Assembly (NCBI GenBank): GCA_009843915.1
Contig: VYCM01000009.1
Coordinates: 1 to 64,000 of the forward strand
Source: Acidimicrobiaceae bacterium
Lineage (GTDB): Bacteria > Actinomycetota > Acidimicrobiia > Acidimicrobiales > Aldehydirespiratoraceae
Length of the DNA stretch: 64,000 nt
Direction of reading: 5' to 3'
In this document: one piece after another, positions 21,070 to 29,437 of the stretch
Layout of the letters: the number at the start of each line of letters is the position of its first letter
Numbering within the stretch: the first letter of the stretch is position 1
Program-made: the position numbers and the translations under genes
The notes under the pieces: model-generated
What the model saw: the letters and a program-made list of their open reading frames with translations, nothing else
Database searches by the model: none
What the model was told of the DNA's origin: nothing

Positions 21070-21125
21070 GCCCCTCGATGTTCAGCGTCGCCCCCAGCCG
21101 CGAGTAGGCCTCGGTGTTCAGCTTC
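21063..21125 (+). repeat. short imperfect tandem duplication at the ftsE/ftsX junction
   Basis: Two units, about 21063-21089 and 21100-21125, both read CGAGTA(A/G)G, then C-rich bases, TCG(A/G)TGTTCAGC and (G/T)TC. The first unit creates a nine-codon mini-ORF (ATG 21079 to TAG 21106-21108, MFSVAPSRE) that mimics the ftsX start (MFSFRYV) and ends 5 bases before it. It looks like a local duplication of the ftsX initiation region, possibly acting as a leader. Confidence 0.55.
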
Positions 21126-22007
21126 CGCTACGTGCTGCGCGAGACAGGTCAGAACCTGTGGCGCAACATCCTGCTGGCCGTGGCCACCGTGGTCACGGTG
21201 GGGGTCTCGCTGGCCATGTTCGGCGGCTTCATGCTGTTCCAGGTGGCCGTCGAGAGCGCCACGGCCCGATGGCAGGACGGCGTCGAGTTCATCGTGTGGA
21301 TGAACACCGACGCCGGAACGGACGAGGACTCCAGCGTCCGTAACCAACTCGGTGAGAGCCCGGGCGTGGACAGGTGGGAGTACGTCGACCGGGCGCAGTC
21401 CTACGAGGAGTTCAAGGAGTTCTTCGAGGACACGCCCGAGGTGCTGGAGATCTTCACCGCCGAGGGTGTGCCCCCGTACTACCGGGTGGTGCCGACCGAT
21501 CCCGACCCCGACGTGGTGGAGGAGCTGGGCAGCCAGTTCAAGGGGAAGCCCGGCGTTCGCACGGTCACCTTCGCGGGTGACGTTATCCGCGACGTGCAGA
21601 ACCTGTCGAACCGGGCCGGGCGCGTGCTGTTCATCGGCTCGATCGTCCTGCTCGGCGCCTCGACGCTGTTGATTCTCAACACGCTGGCGGTGGCCATCGG
21701 CAACCGGCGTCCCGAGATTGAGATCATGCGCCTGGTGGGGGCCACGAAGTGGTTCATACGCGTGCCCTTCATGCTCGAGGGGCTGGTGCAGGGTCTGCTC
21801 GGCGCCATAGTGGCCATGATCAGCAACTCGCTCTTGCGGAACTACGTGATCGACCAGTTCAGCGATGCCGACGGTCTGCAACTGCTGGCCGGGTTCAAGG
21901 TCGACGACGCCGCCATGCTGCAGGTCAACCTGCTGGTGGTGGCGATCGCAGTTGGGGTCGCGGTGATCGGGTCGAACCTGGCCGTGGCCATGCACCTGAA
22001 CGAGTAG
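21114..22007 (+). CDS. ftsX: cell-division protein FtsX
   Basis: 297 residues. One N-terminal helix (NILLAVATVVTVGVSLAMFGGF), a large extracellular loop (about 50-165) and three C-terminal helices, the standard FtsX topology. Motifs NTLAVAIGNRRPEIEIMRLVGA and FMLEGLVQGL are typical. It partners FtsE. GTG 21114 is the only start giving the conserved FRYVLRET N-terminus. Unlike many actinobacteria, smpB does not follow directly but lies about 36 kb away next to ssrA. Confidence 0.95.
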   Translation: MFSFRYVLRETGQNLWRNILLAVATVVTVGVSLAMFGGFMLFQVAVESATARWQDGVEFIVWMNTDAGTDEDSSVRNQLGESPGVDRWEYVDRAQSYEEFKEFFEDTPEVLEIFTAEGVPPYYRVVPTDPDPDVVEELGSQFKGKPGVRTVTFAGDVIRDVQNLSNRAGRVLFIGSIVLLGASTLLILNTLAVAIGNRRPEIEIMRLVGATKWFIRVPFMLEGLVQGLLGAIVAMISNSLLRNYVIDQFSDADGLQLLAGFKVDDAAMLQVNLLVVAIAVGVAVIGSNLAVAMHLNE

Positions 22008-22022
22008 CTGTCACAGGCACTG

Positions 22023-22038
22023 CGGCCCGCCCGGGCCG
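22023..22038. terminator. hairpin between convergent ftsX and ald
   Basis: CGGCCC (22023-22028), loop GCCC, GGGCCG (22033-22038) in a 32-base convergent gap. There is no U tract on either side; it probably serves as a bidirectional terminator. Confidence 0.4.
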
Positions 22039-22039
22039 G

Positions 22040-23155
22040 TCAGCGCAGCGTAGCGAGGGGCTCGGTGTAGTCCAGGCCTAGGGCGTCGGCCACTGCGGGT
22101 TCGGTGATCCGGCCGTGGCGCACGCTGAGGCCGTCCTGCAAGCCCTTGTCAGCCGCGATGGCTTCGACGACTCCCTGGTCGGCCAGCTTGTGCACGTAGG
22201 GGAGTGTCGCGTTGTTGAGGGCCTGGGTGGAGGTGCGGGGGACCGCGCCGGGCATGTTGGCCACGCAGTAGTGGACCACGTCGTCGACCGCGTAGGTCGG
22301 CTCGGCGTGGGTGGTCGGCCTTGACGTCTCGGCGCAGCCTCCCTGGTCGATGGCCACGTCCACGATCACGGTGCCGGGCCGCATGACCTTCACCATCTGC
22401 CTGGTGATCAGCCGCGGCGCCCTGGCTCCGGGCAGCAGCACGGCCCCGATCACCAGATCGGCGGTGAACACCGCCTGGGCCAGCCGGCTGGGGCTGGAGT
22501 AGATCGTGCGCAGCGCCGGACCGAAGCGGGCGGCAAGCGACTCGAGCACGGCCATGTCACGATCCAGCACGGTCACGTCGGCGCCGAGTCCCAGGGCCAT
22601 CTCCACCGCGTTGGTGCCGACCACCCCGCCGCCGATCACCGTCACCGGGGCGGCGGCCACGCCGGGCACCCCGCCCAGCAGCACTCCCCGGCCGCCCGCG
22701 GATGCCTCCAGGCAGCGGGCGCCGGCCTGGATGGCCAGGCGGCCCGCCACCTGGGACATGGGGGCGAGCAGCGGGAGCCGGCCCCTGCGGTCGGTGACCG
22801 ACTCGTAGGCGATGGCAGTGGCCCCGCTGGCCAGCAGGTCGTTGGCCTGGTCGGGGTCGGGAGCGAGATGCAGGTAGGTGAACAGCGTGTGGTCCGCTCT
22901 CAGGCGGGCCCGCTCCACCGCCTGGGGCTCCTTGACCTTCACTATCAGTTCGGCGACCTCGAAGAGCTCGTCGGCGGTGGGCACCATGATGGCGCCGCGG
23001 TCCTTGTACTCGTCGTCGTCGAATCCGGCGCCGGTACCCGCGTCCCGTTCTACGTACACCTCGTGACCGCGGTCGGTGACCTCGCGCACACTGTCGGGAG
23101 TCAGCCCGACCCTGCGCTCCTCGCTCTTGATCTCCTTGGGCACTCCGATGCGCAT
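22040..23155 (-). CDS. ald: alanine dehydrogenase
   Basis: 371 residues. Catalyses NAD-dependent interconversion of L-alanine with pyruvate and ammonia. The N-terminus [20 protein letters not shown], the pyruvate/NAD regions ([26 protein letters not shown]) and [12 protein letters not shown] are diagnostic. ATG 23155 is preferred because GGAGGGG lies 7-8 bases upstream. It is divergent from an Lrp/AsnC regulator that very likely controls it, as AldR does in mycobacteria. Confidence 0.95.
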   Translation of the reverse strand: MRIGVPKEIKSEERRVGLTPDSVREVTDRGHEVYVERDAGTGAGFDDDEYKDRGAIMVPTADELFEVAELIVKVKEPQAVERARLRADHTLFTYLHLAPDPDQANDLLASGATAIAYESVTDRRGRLPLLAPMSQVAGRLAIQAGARCLEASAGGRGVLLGGVPGVAAAPVTVIGGGVVGTNAVEMALGLGADVTVLDRDMAVLESLAARFGPALRTIYSSPSRLAQAVFTADLVIGAVLLPGARAPRLITRQMVKVMRPGTVIVDVAIDQGGCAETSRPTTHAEPTYAVDDVVHYCVANMPGAVPRTSTQALNNATLPYVHKLADQGVVEAIAADKGLQDGLSVRHGRITEPAVADALGLDYTEPLATLR

Positions 23156-23176
23156 GTTGGACCCCTCCACCTGCGA

Positions 23177-23245
23177 TTCATGAATGCGACTTGTGAAATA
23201 TTACACGCGTGTACAAGACATATTCTGAGCAATATTCCTCGGAAT
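23177..23245. promoter_or_regulatory. AT-rich divergent control region of ald and the Lrp-type regulator
   Basis: Contains several dyads: TTCATGAA (23177-23184), ACACGCGTGT (23203-23212), and ATTCC-TC-GGAAT (23234-23245). Spacing is roughly one to three helical turns, as expected for an octameric Lrp-type regulator. The AT content contrasts sharply with the flanking genes. Confidence 0.5.
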
Positions 23246-23302
23246 AGCCATTCTTGTGCCCATTACTTGCACATGATCGCCGATTCAGCGCAAAATACTT
23301 CC

Positions 23303-23764
23303 ATGCATGAAACGGATCCGACCGATCGTCTCATCCTCAACGAACTGCAACTCGACGGGCGCGTCTCGCACGCAGAGTTGGCCTCGCGCATTGGCCTGTC
23401 CACGTCGGCCTGCCACCGGCGGGTGCGCCGGCTGGAGGCCGAGGGCGTCATCGACGGCTATGTCATGATCCTCGACACCGAGGCCATCGGCCGGGACCTG
23501 AACGTGTTCGTGGAAGTCTCCCTGGTCAGCCAGAGCGAGGAGTCGCTGCGCCGCTTCGAGGAGGAGGTGCGCGACTGCCCGGAGGTCATGTCATGCCACC
23601 TGGTGGCCGGCGACGCCGACTACCTGCTGCACCTCGCCGTGCAGGACCACCGCGACTTCGAGCGCATCCACAACCAGCACCTGTCCCGGCTCGCCGGCGT
23701 GGCCCGGCTGCGCTCCAACTTCGCCATCCGCACCGTCTACCAGACCACCCGCCACCTGCTATAG
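23303..23764 (+). CDS. Lrp/AsnC family transcriptional regulator (AldR-like)
   Basis: About 153 residues. N-terminal winged helix-turn-helix (DRLILNELQLDGRVSHAELASRIGLSTSACHRRVRRLE) and a C-terminal RAM effector domain (VFVEVSL, MSCHLVAGDADYLLHLAV). The start is ambiguous: ATG 23303 gives the usual short lead before the HTH; ATG 23273 would add ten residues; neither has a clear ribosome site. Divergent position suggests it senses alanine or another amino acid and controls ald. Confidence 0.9.
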   Translation: MHETDPTDRLILNELQLDGRVSHAELASRIGLSTSACHRRVRRLEAEGVIDGYVMILDTEAIGRDLNVFVEVSLVSQSEESLRRFEEEVRDCPEVMSCHLVAGDADYLLHLAVQDHRDFERIHNQHLSRLAGVARLRSNFAIRTVYQTTRHLL

Positions 23765-23773
23765 GGGGTCGCG

Positions 23774-25000
23774 TCAGTTCGTCTGGGTGCCGACCTTCAG
23801 GTCGCTGAAGGGAACACCTCGGTCGACGCTGATGTCTCGGGGCAGTCCGAGCACGCGGTCGCCGATGATGTTGCGCTGGATCTCCGAGGTCCCGCCGGCA
23901 ATGCCGGCCTGAAGCGATGTAAGGGCCTGACGCTGCCAGAAGGCGTCGGCCTCGTCCTCCCAGGCCACTCCCGACGCACCGGCGATGGCCATCGACACTT
24001 CGGTGTGCAGGTCGGCGATCTGGACGGTGGCCAGCTTTCCGATCGAGCCTCCCGGTCCAGGCGTTCGCCCTGCCTTGACCTCTGCCCGGGTGCGCATGGC
24101 CACCAGCGACAGGCAGGTCTCCAGGATCCGCAGCCGCATGAGCTTCTGACGCAGGGCCGGGTCGCGGTCGAGGCCGCGCTTGCGGGCCGCTTCGATCAGG
24201 CGGTCAGTACGGTCGGTGCTTATCCCGCCGGTGGTGCCCGTGCCGATAGCGACCCTCTCGTACATCAGCATGGCCGTCGCCATGCGCCAGCCGTTGTTCA
24301 GATCGCCCAGGAGGTTGTCGGCGCCGATGTGCACGTCGGTGAAGAACACCTCGTTGAAATGGGTGCCACCGTCGATCTGGTGGATGGGACGTATCTCGAC
24401 GCCCTCGGCGTCCATGGGCACGATGAACATCGAGATCCCGGCGTGCTTGGGAACGGCGGGGTCGGTGCGGGCGATGATGATCCCGTAGGCGCACAGATGC
24501 GCCAGCGTGGTCCACACCTTCTGGCCGTTGATGATCCACTCGTCGCCATCGCGCTCGGCCCGGGTCTGCAGGCTGGCCACATCGGACCCGGCTCCGGGCT
24601 CGGAGAACATCTGGCACCACACGTTCTCCGCGGAGATGATGCGGGCCAGGTGGGCCGACTTCTGCGCATGGCTGCCGTACTCGGCCATCATGGGCAGGCA
24701 CATCCCGTGGGATATGAGAAGGTCGTAGGTCATGTTGGGATAGCGGCTGTACTCCTCTCGCCAGGCCTTCTCATGGGCCTTGGTCAACCCGGCTCCGCCG
24801 TAGGCGGCCGAATAGGTCAGCCCGGCGAGGCCCTCGTCGGCCAGGGCCCTCTGGAATCGCTGGGCCGCCCGCAGCCTCAACTCGCCCCTGGGATCGGGGC
24901 GCCCGTCCAGTGAGATGCCGGTGGCGTGCTCGTCGAGGAATGCCCGGCATCGGGCCCGGAAGGCCTCGTCTTCTTCGGGAGCCAAGAAGTCGTCGGCCAC
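23774..25000 (-). CDS. acyl-CoA dehydrogenase family protein
   Basis: 408 residues with the full fold: N-terminal helical domain, beta domain (CQMFSEPGAGSDVASLQTRA, the FAD-contacting segment) and C-terminal helical domain ending with GGTSEIQRNIIGDRVLGLPRD. It probably oxidises an acyl-CoA thioester with FAD. The C-terminal region is the large-subunit, ACAD-FadE17-like type found in steroid/acyl catabolism; substrate unknown. It is adjacent to an alcohol dehydrogenase on the same strand with a 27-base gap. Confidence 0.92.
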   Translation of the reverse strand: MADDFLAPEEDEAFRARCRAFLDEHATGISLDGRPDPRGELRLRAAQRFQRALADEGLAGLTYSAAYGGAGLTKAHEKAWREEYSRYPNMTYDLLISHGMCLPMMAEYGSHAQKSAHLARIISAENVWCQMFSEPGAGSDVASLQTRAERDGDEWIINGQKVWTTLAHLCAYGIIIARTDPAVPKHAGISMFIVPMDAEGVEIRPIHQIDGGTHFNEVFFTDVHIGADNLLGDLNNGWRMATAMLMYERVAIGTGTTGGISTDRTDRLIEAARKRGLDRDPALRQKLMRLRILETCLSLVAMRTRAEVKAGRTPGPGGSIGKLATVQIADLHTEVSMAIAGASGVAWEDEADAFWQRQALTSLQAGIAGGTSEIQRNIIGDRVLGLPRDISVDRGVPFSDLKVGTQTN

Positions 25001-25027
25001 GGCGCCCAGCGTAGTGGTGACGCTGGG

Positions 25028-26080
25028 CTAGAACTCGGTGACCACCGCCACGCCGCTGCCTCCGAAGCCCTCCATGGTCTGGAAGGCCTCGGGCAGGTCC
25101 TCCAGTGCCATCGTGCGGCTCACCAGCATCCCGAGGTCCATGTCGGTGGTCGCGGCGATCAAGTCCATCAGCGCGGGGTACTGGCGGGCAGACATTCCCT
25201 TGGTACCGAGCACCTCCAGTTCCTTCGCCACCACGGTGGCCATTGGTAGCGCCGTGGCCCGTGCCGACAGCAGTCCGGCCTGGACATGGCGGCCCTGCTT
25301 TCGCAGGCAGCGCACCGAGTTGGCGGCTACCTCTGCATTGCCGAGCGCGTCGACCGACACGTGGGCGCCTCCTCCGGTCGCCTCGCGCACCGCGCCCACT
25401 GTGGCCCGACCGTCGTCGGGATCAGCGACGACGGTGGCGGTCGCTCCCATGGCGGAGGCCAGCCGCAGGGCGGGTTCCTCGATGTCCACGGCCACGACCC
25501 GAGCACCGACGGCTGTGCCGATCATCACCATGCACAGACCGAGCCCGCCGCAGCCGTGCACCACCAGCCACTCGCCGGCCGCGAGCCGGGCCCGCTCCAG
25601 CAATGCCCGGTAGGCCGTAATCATCCGGCAGCCCAGGATCGAGCCGTGTTCGAAGGAGAGGTCGTCGGGCAGCGCAGCCAGATTGGTGTCGGCATGAGAG
25701 ATTGCGCAGTAGCGGGCGAAGGAGCCCCAGTGGGTGAAGCCGGGCTGGAAGTAGTTGTCGCAGATCTGCTCGTTGCCCGCGCTGCACTGCTCGCATCGGC
25801 CGCAACCGCAGCAGAACGGTGCGGTCACCCGGTCGCCCACTGACCAGCGGGCGGTGGCTGGCCCGGCCTCAGCCACCACGCCGGCCAGTTCGTGCCCGGG
25901 CACGTGCGGCAGCGCGAGGCCAGGGTCGTGGCCATGCCAGGCGAAGAGGTCGCTGCGGCACAGCCCAGACGCCCGAACCTCGATCACAACGCCGTCGCGG
26001 GGCACGGCTGGGTCGGGAAGGTCCTCTACGGTGATCGGTCCGTTGAAGGCTCTGAACAGGGCGCCTCGCACTGCCGCCAC
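25028..26080 (-). CDS. zinc-dependent alcohol dehydrogenase, MDR family
   Basis: About 350 residues. Catalytic zinc ligands appear in ASGLCRSDLFAWHG and PGHELAG. The structural zinc lobe has CGCGRCEQCSAGNEQIC. The cofactor Rossmann motif is VHGCGGLGLCMV, with an acidic VDIEE after strand 2 indicating NAD preference. GTG 26080 is preferred because GGAG precedes it by 7 bases and the conserved RAFNGPITVEDLPDP starts just after. Longer in-frame starts would add unrelated residues. Substrate unknown. Confidence 0.88.
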   Translation of the reverse strand: MAAVRGALFRAFNGPITVEDLPDPAVPRDGVVIEVRASGLCRSDLFAWHGHDPGLALPHVPGHELAGVVAEAGPATARWSVGDRVTAPFCCGCGRCEQCSAGNEQICDNYFQPGFTHWGSFARYCAISHADTNLAALPDDLSFEHGSILGCRMITAYRALLERARLAAGEWLVVHGCGGLGLCMVMIGTAVGARVVAVDIEEPALRLASAMGATATVVADPDDGRATVGAVREATGGGAHVSVDALGNAEVAANSVRCLRKQGRHVQAGLLSARATALPMATVVAKELEVLGTKGMSARQYPALMDLIAATTDMDLGMLVSRTMALEDLPEAFQTMEGFGGSGVAVVTEF

Positions 26081-26186
26081 AGTACAGCTCCAGCGAGGTA
26101 GATGCCTCGACGTGAACGTGGGCCAGCCCTTGTGCAGAGGCAGCCGAACATGCCATGTGATCGAACGAAAAATCCGGCATTCGGGG

Positions 26187-26199
26187 CTACTAATAGTAG
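26187..26199. promoter_or_regulatory. inverted repeat upstream of the excisionase-like gene
   Basis: CTACTA-a-TAGTAG (26187-26199), followed by a further TAG, about 57 bases before the start of 26256-26744. The size and place suit an autoregulatory operator for a small DNA-binding protein. Confidence 0.4.
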
Positions 26200-26255
26200 T
26201 AGGGTTCATATGGCCGGTTGTAGTCAGGGCGAACGGCCGAGGATCGAGGAGAGCC

Positions 26256-26744
26256 ATGAACGCCAGCTCGCGCTCAGCGCATCACTTGATTGTTCCCGAC
26301 GAGGTCGCCACTGCTCAGTCAGCGGACGCGGTTCGGGCTCTCAAGCACTACCGCGAGCAGCATCCCGAGGCGTCAAGCGTGTCACTGGTGCTGTCCGGCG
26401 CCGAGGACGCAACCGCAGAGGTGCCCGTCGAGGTCCTCGATCTCTTGATTCTGGTGTTGGCGCAGGCTGCCAGCGGCAACGCGGTCGCGGTGTCGCCGGT
26501 CAAGAGGGAGCTCACGACCCAGCAGGCTGCGGATCTGCTCAACGTTTCGCGGCCCTATCTCGTCAAGCTCCTGGACCAGCGGAGAATCCCATTCCGGCGT
26601 GTCGGCAACCGCCGCAGGCTCCTGCTGTCCGATGTCATGGCGTTCAAGCACGTCGACGAGTCGGAACGGCGGGCCATCGCAGCCGAATTAACCGCCGACG
26701 GTCAACACTACGATCCGGAGAACGAGGCAACAGAACAACCCTGA
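26256..26744 (+). CDS. excisionase/antitoxin-like DNA-binding protein
   Basis: 162 residues. The C-terminal half has an excisionase-type winged helix (ELTTQQAADLLNVSRPYLVKLLDQRRIPFRRVGNRRRLLLSDVMAFK), and the N-terminal half is a helical region with no catalytic motif. Such proteins often act as the antitoxin of a PIN-domain toxin located directly downstream. Here no PIN gene follows: prmA begins 12 bases later. ATG 26256 follows GAGGAGAG. It could be an orphan antitoxin or a free-standing regulator. Confidence 0.75.
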   Translation: MNASSRSAHHLIVPDEVATAQSADAVRALKHYREQHPEASSVSLVLSGAEDATAEVPVEVLDLLILVLAQAASGNAVAVSPVKRELTTQQAADLLNVSRPYLVKLLDQRRIPFRRVGNRRRLLLSDVMAFKHVDESERRAIAAELTADGQHYDPENEATEQP

Positions 26745-26756
26745 GCCTGCGCCGCG

Positions 26757-27563
26757 GTGATCGTGGTAGCAACAACTGAGGACGAACTGGCCGGGATATG
26801 CAACCGGCTCCGAGTCCTCGGCGTGCGCCCGGTGGACGTTGTGGCGCCCAGCGACACCCGTCGGGTGGTGCTGGCCTCAGTAGAGGACGCGGAGGGGGCG
26901 GCCGGCCTCGTCGTGTCGCTCAGGGCCGAGGGCGTGATGGCGGTGACGAGACCGGACGGCGGTGCCGCGCTCGAGGCGTGGTACCGGGACACGCGCCCCG
27001 TCTCCTTCGGTGAACGACTCAGCGTGTGCCTGGCGTGGTCGGAGCACGATCGCAGGCAGCTCCCGGGGTTGATCGAGCTCGGATCGGGCGGATTCGGCAG
27101 CGGCCACCATCCGACCACGAGCCAGATCATCGAAGAGCTTGCCGGCCGGGTCGTCGGCGGGGAGCGGGTACTCGACGTCGGCTGCGGAAGCGGCATTCTC
27201 GGACTGTGTGCTCTTCAACTCGGCGCGGCCGGAGTCGTGGCGACCGACATCGAGCTCGATGCAGTCGAGGCGGCTCGACGCAATTCACACATCAACGGTA
27301 TGGGCGGCCGCTTGGAGGCGACGCTCGACCCTCTGGGCCGCATCGACGGCCCTTTCGACATCGTCCTGGCCAACATCGCCAGGGCGGGAGTCGTCGAACT
27401 CGCCCGGGAATTGGTCTCGCATGTGTCGCCGGGCGGATGGCTCGCCGTGGGCGGGATCTCTCCGTCGCAGTGCTCGCAGGTCGTCGACTTCCTTCACCCT
27501 CTGACCGAAGTCAGTCGCCGGACATCCAGAGCGTGGTCCACTGTCGTTCTCGCCCGAGCTTGA
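26757..27563 (+). CDS. prmA: PrmA-like methyltransferase (50S ribosomal protein L11)
   Basis: 268 residues. The substrate-loop signature FGSGHHPTTSQII, SAM motif I LDVGCGSGILGL, and VLANIARAGVVELA in place of the usual NILA segment support PrmA, which trimethylates ribosomal protein L11. The N-terminal L11-recognition domain is present but divergent. GTG 26757 is the first start and lacks a strong ribosome site. Being outside any ribosomal operon and beside an antitoxin-like gene is unusual. Confidence 0.8.
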   Translation: MIVVATTEDELAGICNRLRVLGVRPVDVVAPSDTRRVVLASVEDAEGAAGLVVSLRAEGVMAVTRPDGGAALEAWYRDTRPVSFGERLSVCLAWSEHDRRQLPGLIELGSGGFGSGHHPTTSQIIEELAGRVVGGERVLDVGCGSGILGLCALQLGAAGVVATDIELDAVEAARRNSHINGMGGRLEATLDPLGRIDGPFDIVLANIARAGVVELARELVSHVSPGGWLAVGGISPSQCSQVVDFLHPLTEVSRRTSRAWSTVVLARA

Positions 27564-27599
27564 CCCAGCGGAGCGATACCGGATGTATTGTTGGCCCCC

Positions 27600-28247
27600 A
27601 TGTCGGCTCTGGAGGATCTGCCTTCGCTCGGTGCCGACACGCCGCGCCGCCGGAGCGGAACGGATCGAACAACTGAGCGGCTGCTGCAGGCGGCCGCCAG
27701 GGAGTTCGTGGAGCACGGCTTCGACGCGGCCCGCGTCAGCGCCATTGCCCGTCGCGCCGGACTCACTTCGGGAGCGGTCTACGCACGCTGGCCCAACAAG
27801 AGCGACGTGATGGTGGCCGCCCTCGACTACATCTTTCACAAGGTCCTGCCGGCCAGCCGGATCAAGGAGTCGGGCGCCGACGGGATGAGGCCACCGGACG
27901 TGATCGAGACGCTAGGACCGAGCCTCCTGGAGGCGGACGAGTCGCGAGACGTGCTGGTGCAGGCCTTCGGCAGCGCACGCAACAACGAGCAGATCAGAGA
28001 GTGCCTGCTGCAGTTCCTGAACCAGGACGCTCAGCAGATCGCCGACATGATCGAAGAGGGCAAGCAGGCCGGCTCCGTGGACCCCGAACTCAGCACGGCG
28101 GCCCTGTCCCTGGTCTGCCGGGCCACCGCGCTCGGTGCCCAACTGCTCGTGTCGGCCGGTCTGGACGACCGCCACGTCCCGACCCACGACGAGTGGAACC
28201 GGGTCATCTCGACCCTCATCGGCGCGACGGCCCCATCCAGCTCCTAG
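27600..28247 (+). CDS. TetR/AcrR family regulator
   Basis: 215 residues. N-terminal HTH (TTERLLQAAAREFVEHGFDAARVSAIARRAGLTSGAVYARWPNKSDVM), then a helical ligand/dimer domain. ATG 27600 gives an 18-residue lead. It is convergent with the LLM oxidoreductase at 28276; the real target is unknown, with the flanking prmA or the LLM gene as candidates. Confidence 0.88.
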   Translation: MSALEDLPSLGADTPRRRSGTDRTTERLLQAAAREFVEHGFDAARVSAIARRAGLTSGAVYARWPNKSDVMVAALDYIFHKVLPASRIKESGADGMRPPDVIETLGPSLLEADESRDVLVQAFGSARNNEQIRECLLQFLNQDAQQIADMIEEGKQAGSVDPELSTAALSLVCRATALGAQLLVSAGLDDRHVPTHDEWNRVISTLIGATAPSSS

Positions 28248-28280
28248 CGCGAGACGGGGCTCGCCTTTCCAGCTCCTAGC
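28236..28280 (+). repeat. 13-bp direct repeat at convergent gene ends
   Basis: TCCAGCTCCTAGC occurs at 28236-28248, where it encodes the end of the TetR gene, and again at 28268-28280, where it abuts the stop of the opposing LLM gene. Between them GCGAG and CTCGC form a small hairpin that could end transcription. Confidence 0.5.
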
Positions 28281-29322
28281 CGAAGGCGGGCATCACCTCG
28301 TCGTGGATCAGCTGCAGCTGGCCCTGCACGTCGGGCACCTCGATGTCCCGTCCGGTGAAGGCGTTGAGCAGGAACGAGTCGGTGATGCAGGCGATGAAGT
28401 GGTTGACGCCGCTCGGCTCGATGTCCGACTTGATCTTGTCGACCACCTCTTCGGGGGTGCCCGCCACCGAGAGCTTCTCGGCGATGTCGACGGTCATGTT
28501 GTCGATGGCTCCCTGCACGTCGCCGTCGCCGAAAGCTTCGAGGATGGGCTGCACGTCCGACTGCGAGACGCCGTGGCGCTCCATCTGCTCCACCGCCATG
28601 GCCGGGATGTAGAAGGCCCCGATGGTCTGGGCCGCCTGCTTGGCCTTGGCCGAGTCGGGCCCGATGGCGAACACGTTCCATACCGCGATGTCGAGATCCT
28701 GCCAGTTCTTGCCGGCCCGCTCCGCGCCGATCCGCAGGTTGTCCACCATGTAGCTGCACGCCTCCTGGGAGTACTGGGCGAAGGCGTGGGTGCCGTCGGA
28801 GAGCTCGCCCGCGGCCTGGAAGGACTTCGGACCCCGCAGCGCGCCGATCAGCAGCGGCAGATGCTCCTGCACCGGGCGGGCGAAGGTGAACAGCCCGGCG
28901 TAGTTGAAGAACTCGCCCTCGAAGGTCAGAGCGCCCTCGTCGAGGAACGTGCGCATCACTTGGTGGGCCTCCTTCACCCGGGACAGCGGCTTGATTCCCG
29001 TCCAATCCGTCGCGTACTGGGCGAGCAGGCTGAAGTTCCCGCTGGAGATGACGCACTCGGCCCGGCCGCCGGTGAGTTCGTCGAGGGTGGCCACCGCCTG
29101 GGCGACGAGGGTCGGCTCGCGCAGCGCGATCGGCGCCAGGCTGGGACCCATGCGGATCTGGCTGGTCTCCGACGCCGCGGCCGCGAACAGCACGTACAGG
29201 TCCTTGTGCCAGGTCTCGTCGGCGGCGTAACACCCGTAGAAGCCGAGTTCGTCAGCCGTCTTGATGTGCTCCAGGGACTCCTGTAGCGGGTAGTCGGGCA
29301 GGGTTACGAAGCTGAACCTCAT
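28276..29322 (-). CDS. LLM-class flavin/F420-dependent oxidoreductase
   Basis: 348 residues of the luciferase-like monooxygenase fold: MRFSFVTLPDYPLQESLEHIKTADELGF start, RMGPSLAPIALREPTLVAQAVATLDELTGGRAECVISSG in the middle. Probably uses F420 or FMN. ATG 29322 follows GGAGGAG at 4-5 bases. Divergent from a phosphotransferase gene at 29438. Substrate unknown. Confidence 0.87.
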   Translation of the reverse strand: MRFSFVTLPDYPLQESLEHIKTADELGFYGCYAADETWHKDLYVLFAAAASETSQIRMGPSLAPIALREPTLVAQAVATLDELTGGRAECVISSGNFSLLAQYATDWTGIKPLSRVKEAHQVMRTFLDEGALTFEGEFFNYAGLFTFARPVQEHLPLLIGALRGPKSFQAAGELSDGTHAFAQYSQEACSYMVDNLRIGAERAGKNWQDLDIAVWNVFAIGPDSAKAKQAAQTIGAFYIPAMAVEQMERHGVSQSDVQPILEAFGDGDVQGAIDNMTVDIAEKLSVAGTPEEVVDKIKSDIEPSGVNHFIACITDSFLLNAFTGRDIEVPDVQGQLQLIHDEVMPAFG

Positions 29323-29437
29323 TGTCTCCTCCTTGGCGAGCCGATGGCGGAACCGCGAACCTAGACCACAATGAGGCTGCGGTCGAGATCGACGGACTGG
29401 GCCTGACGGCCCGGCGGATAGGGGAGAGGCTGTCGCC

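Noticed and set aside
26745-26756. PIN-domain toxin partner for the excisionase-like protein
   Set aside because: Only 12 bases separate it from prmA; no other PIN motif nearby.
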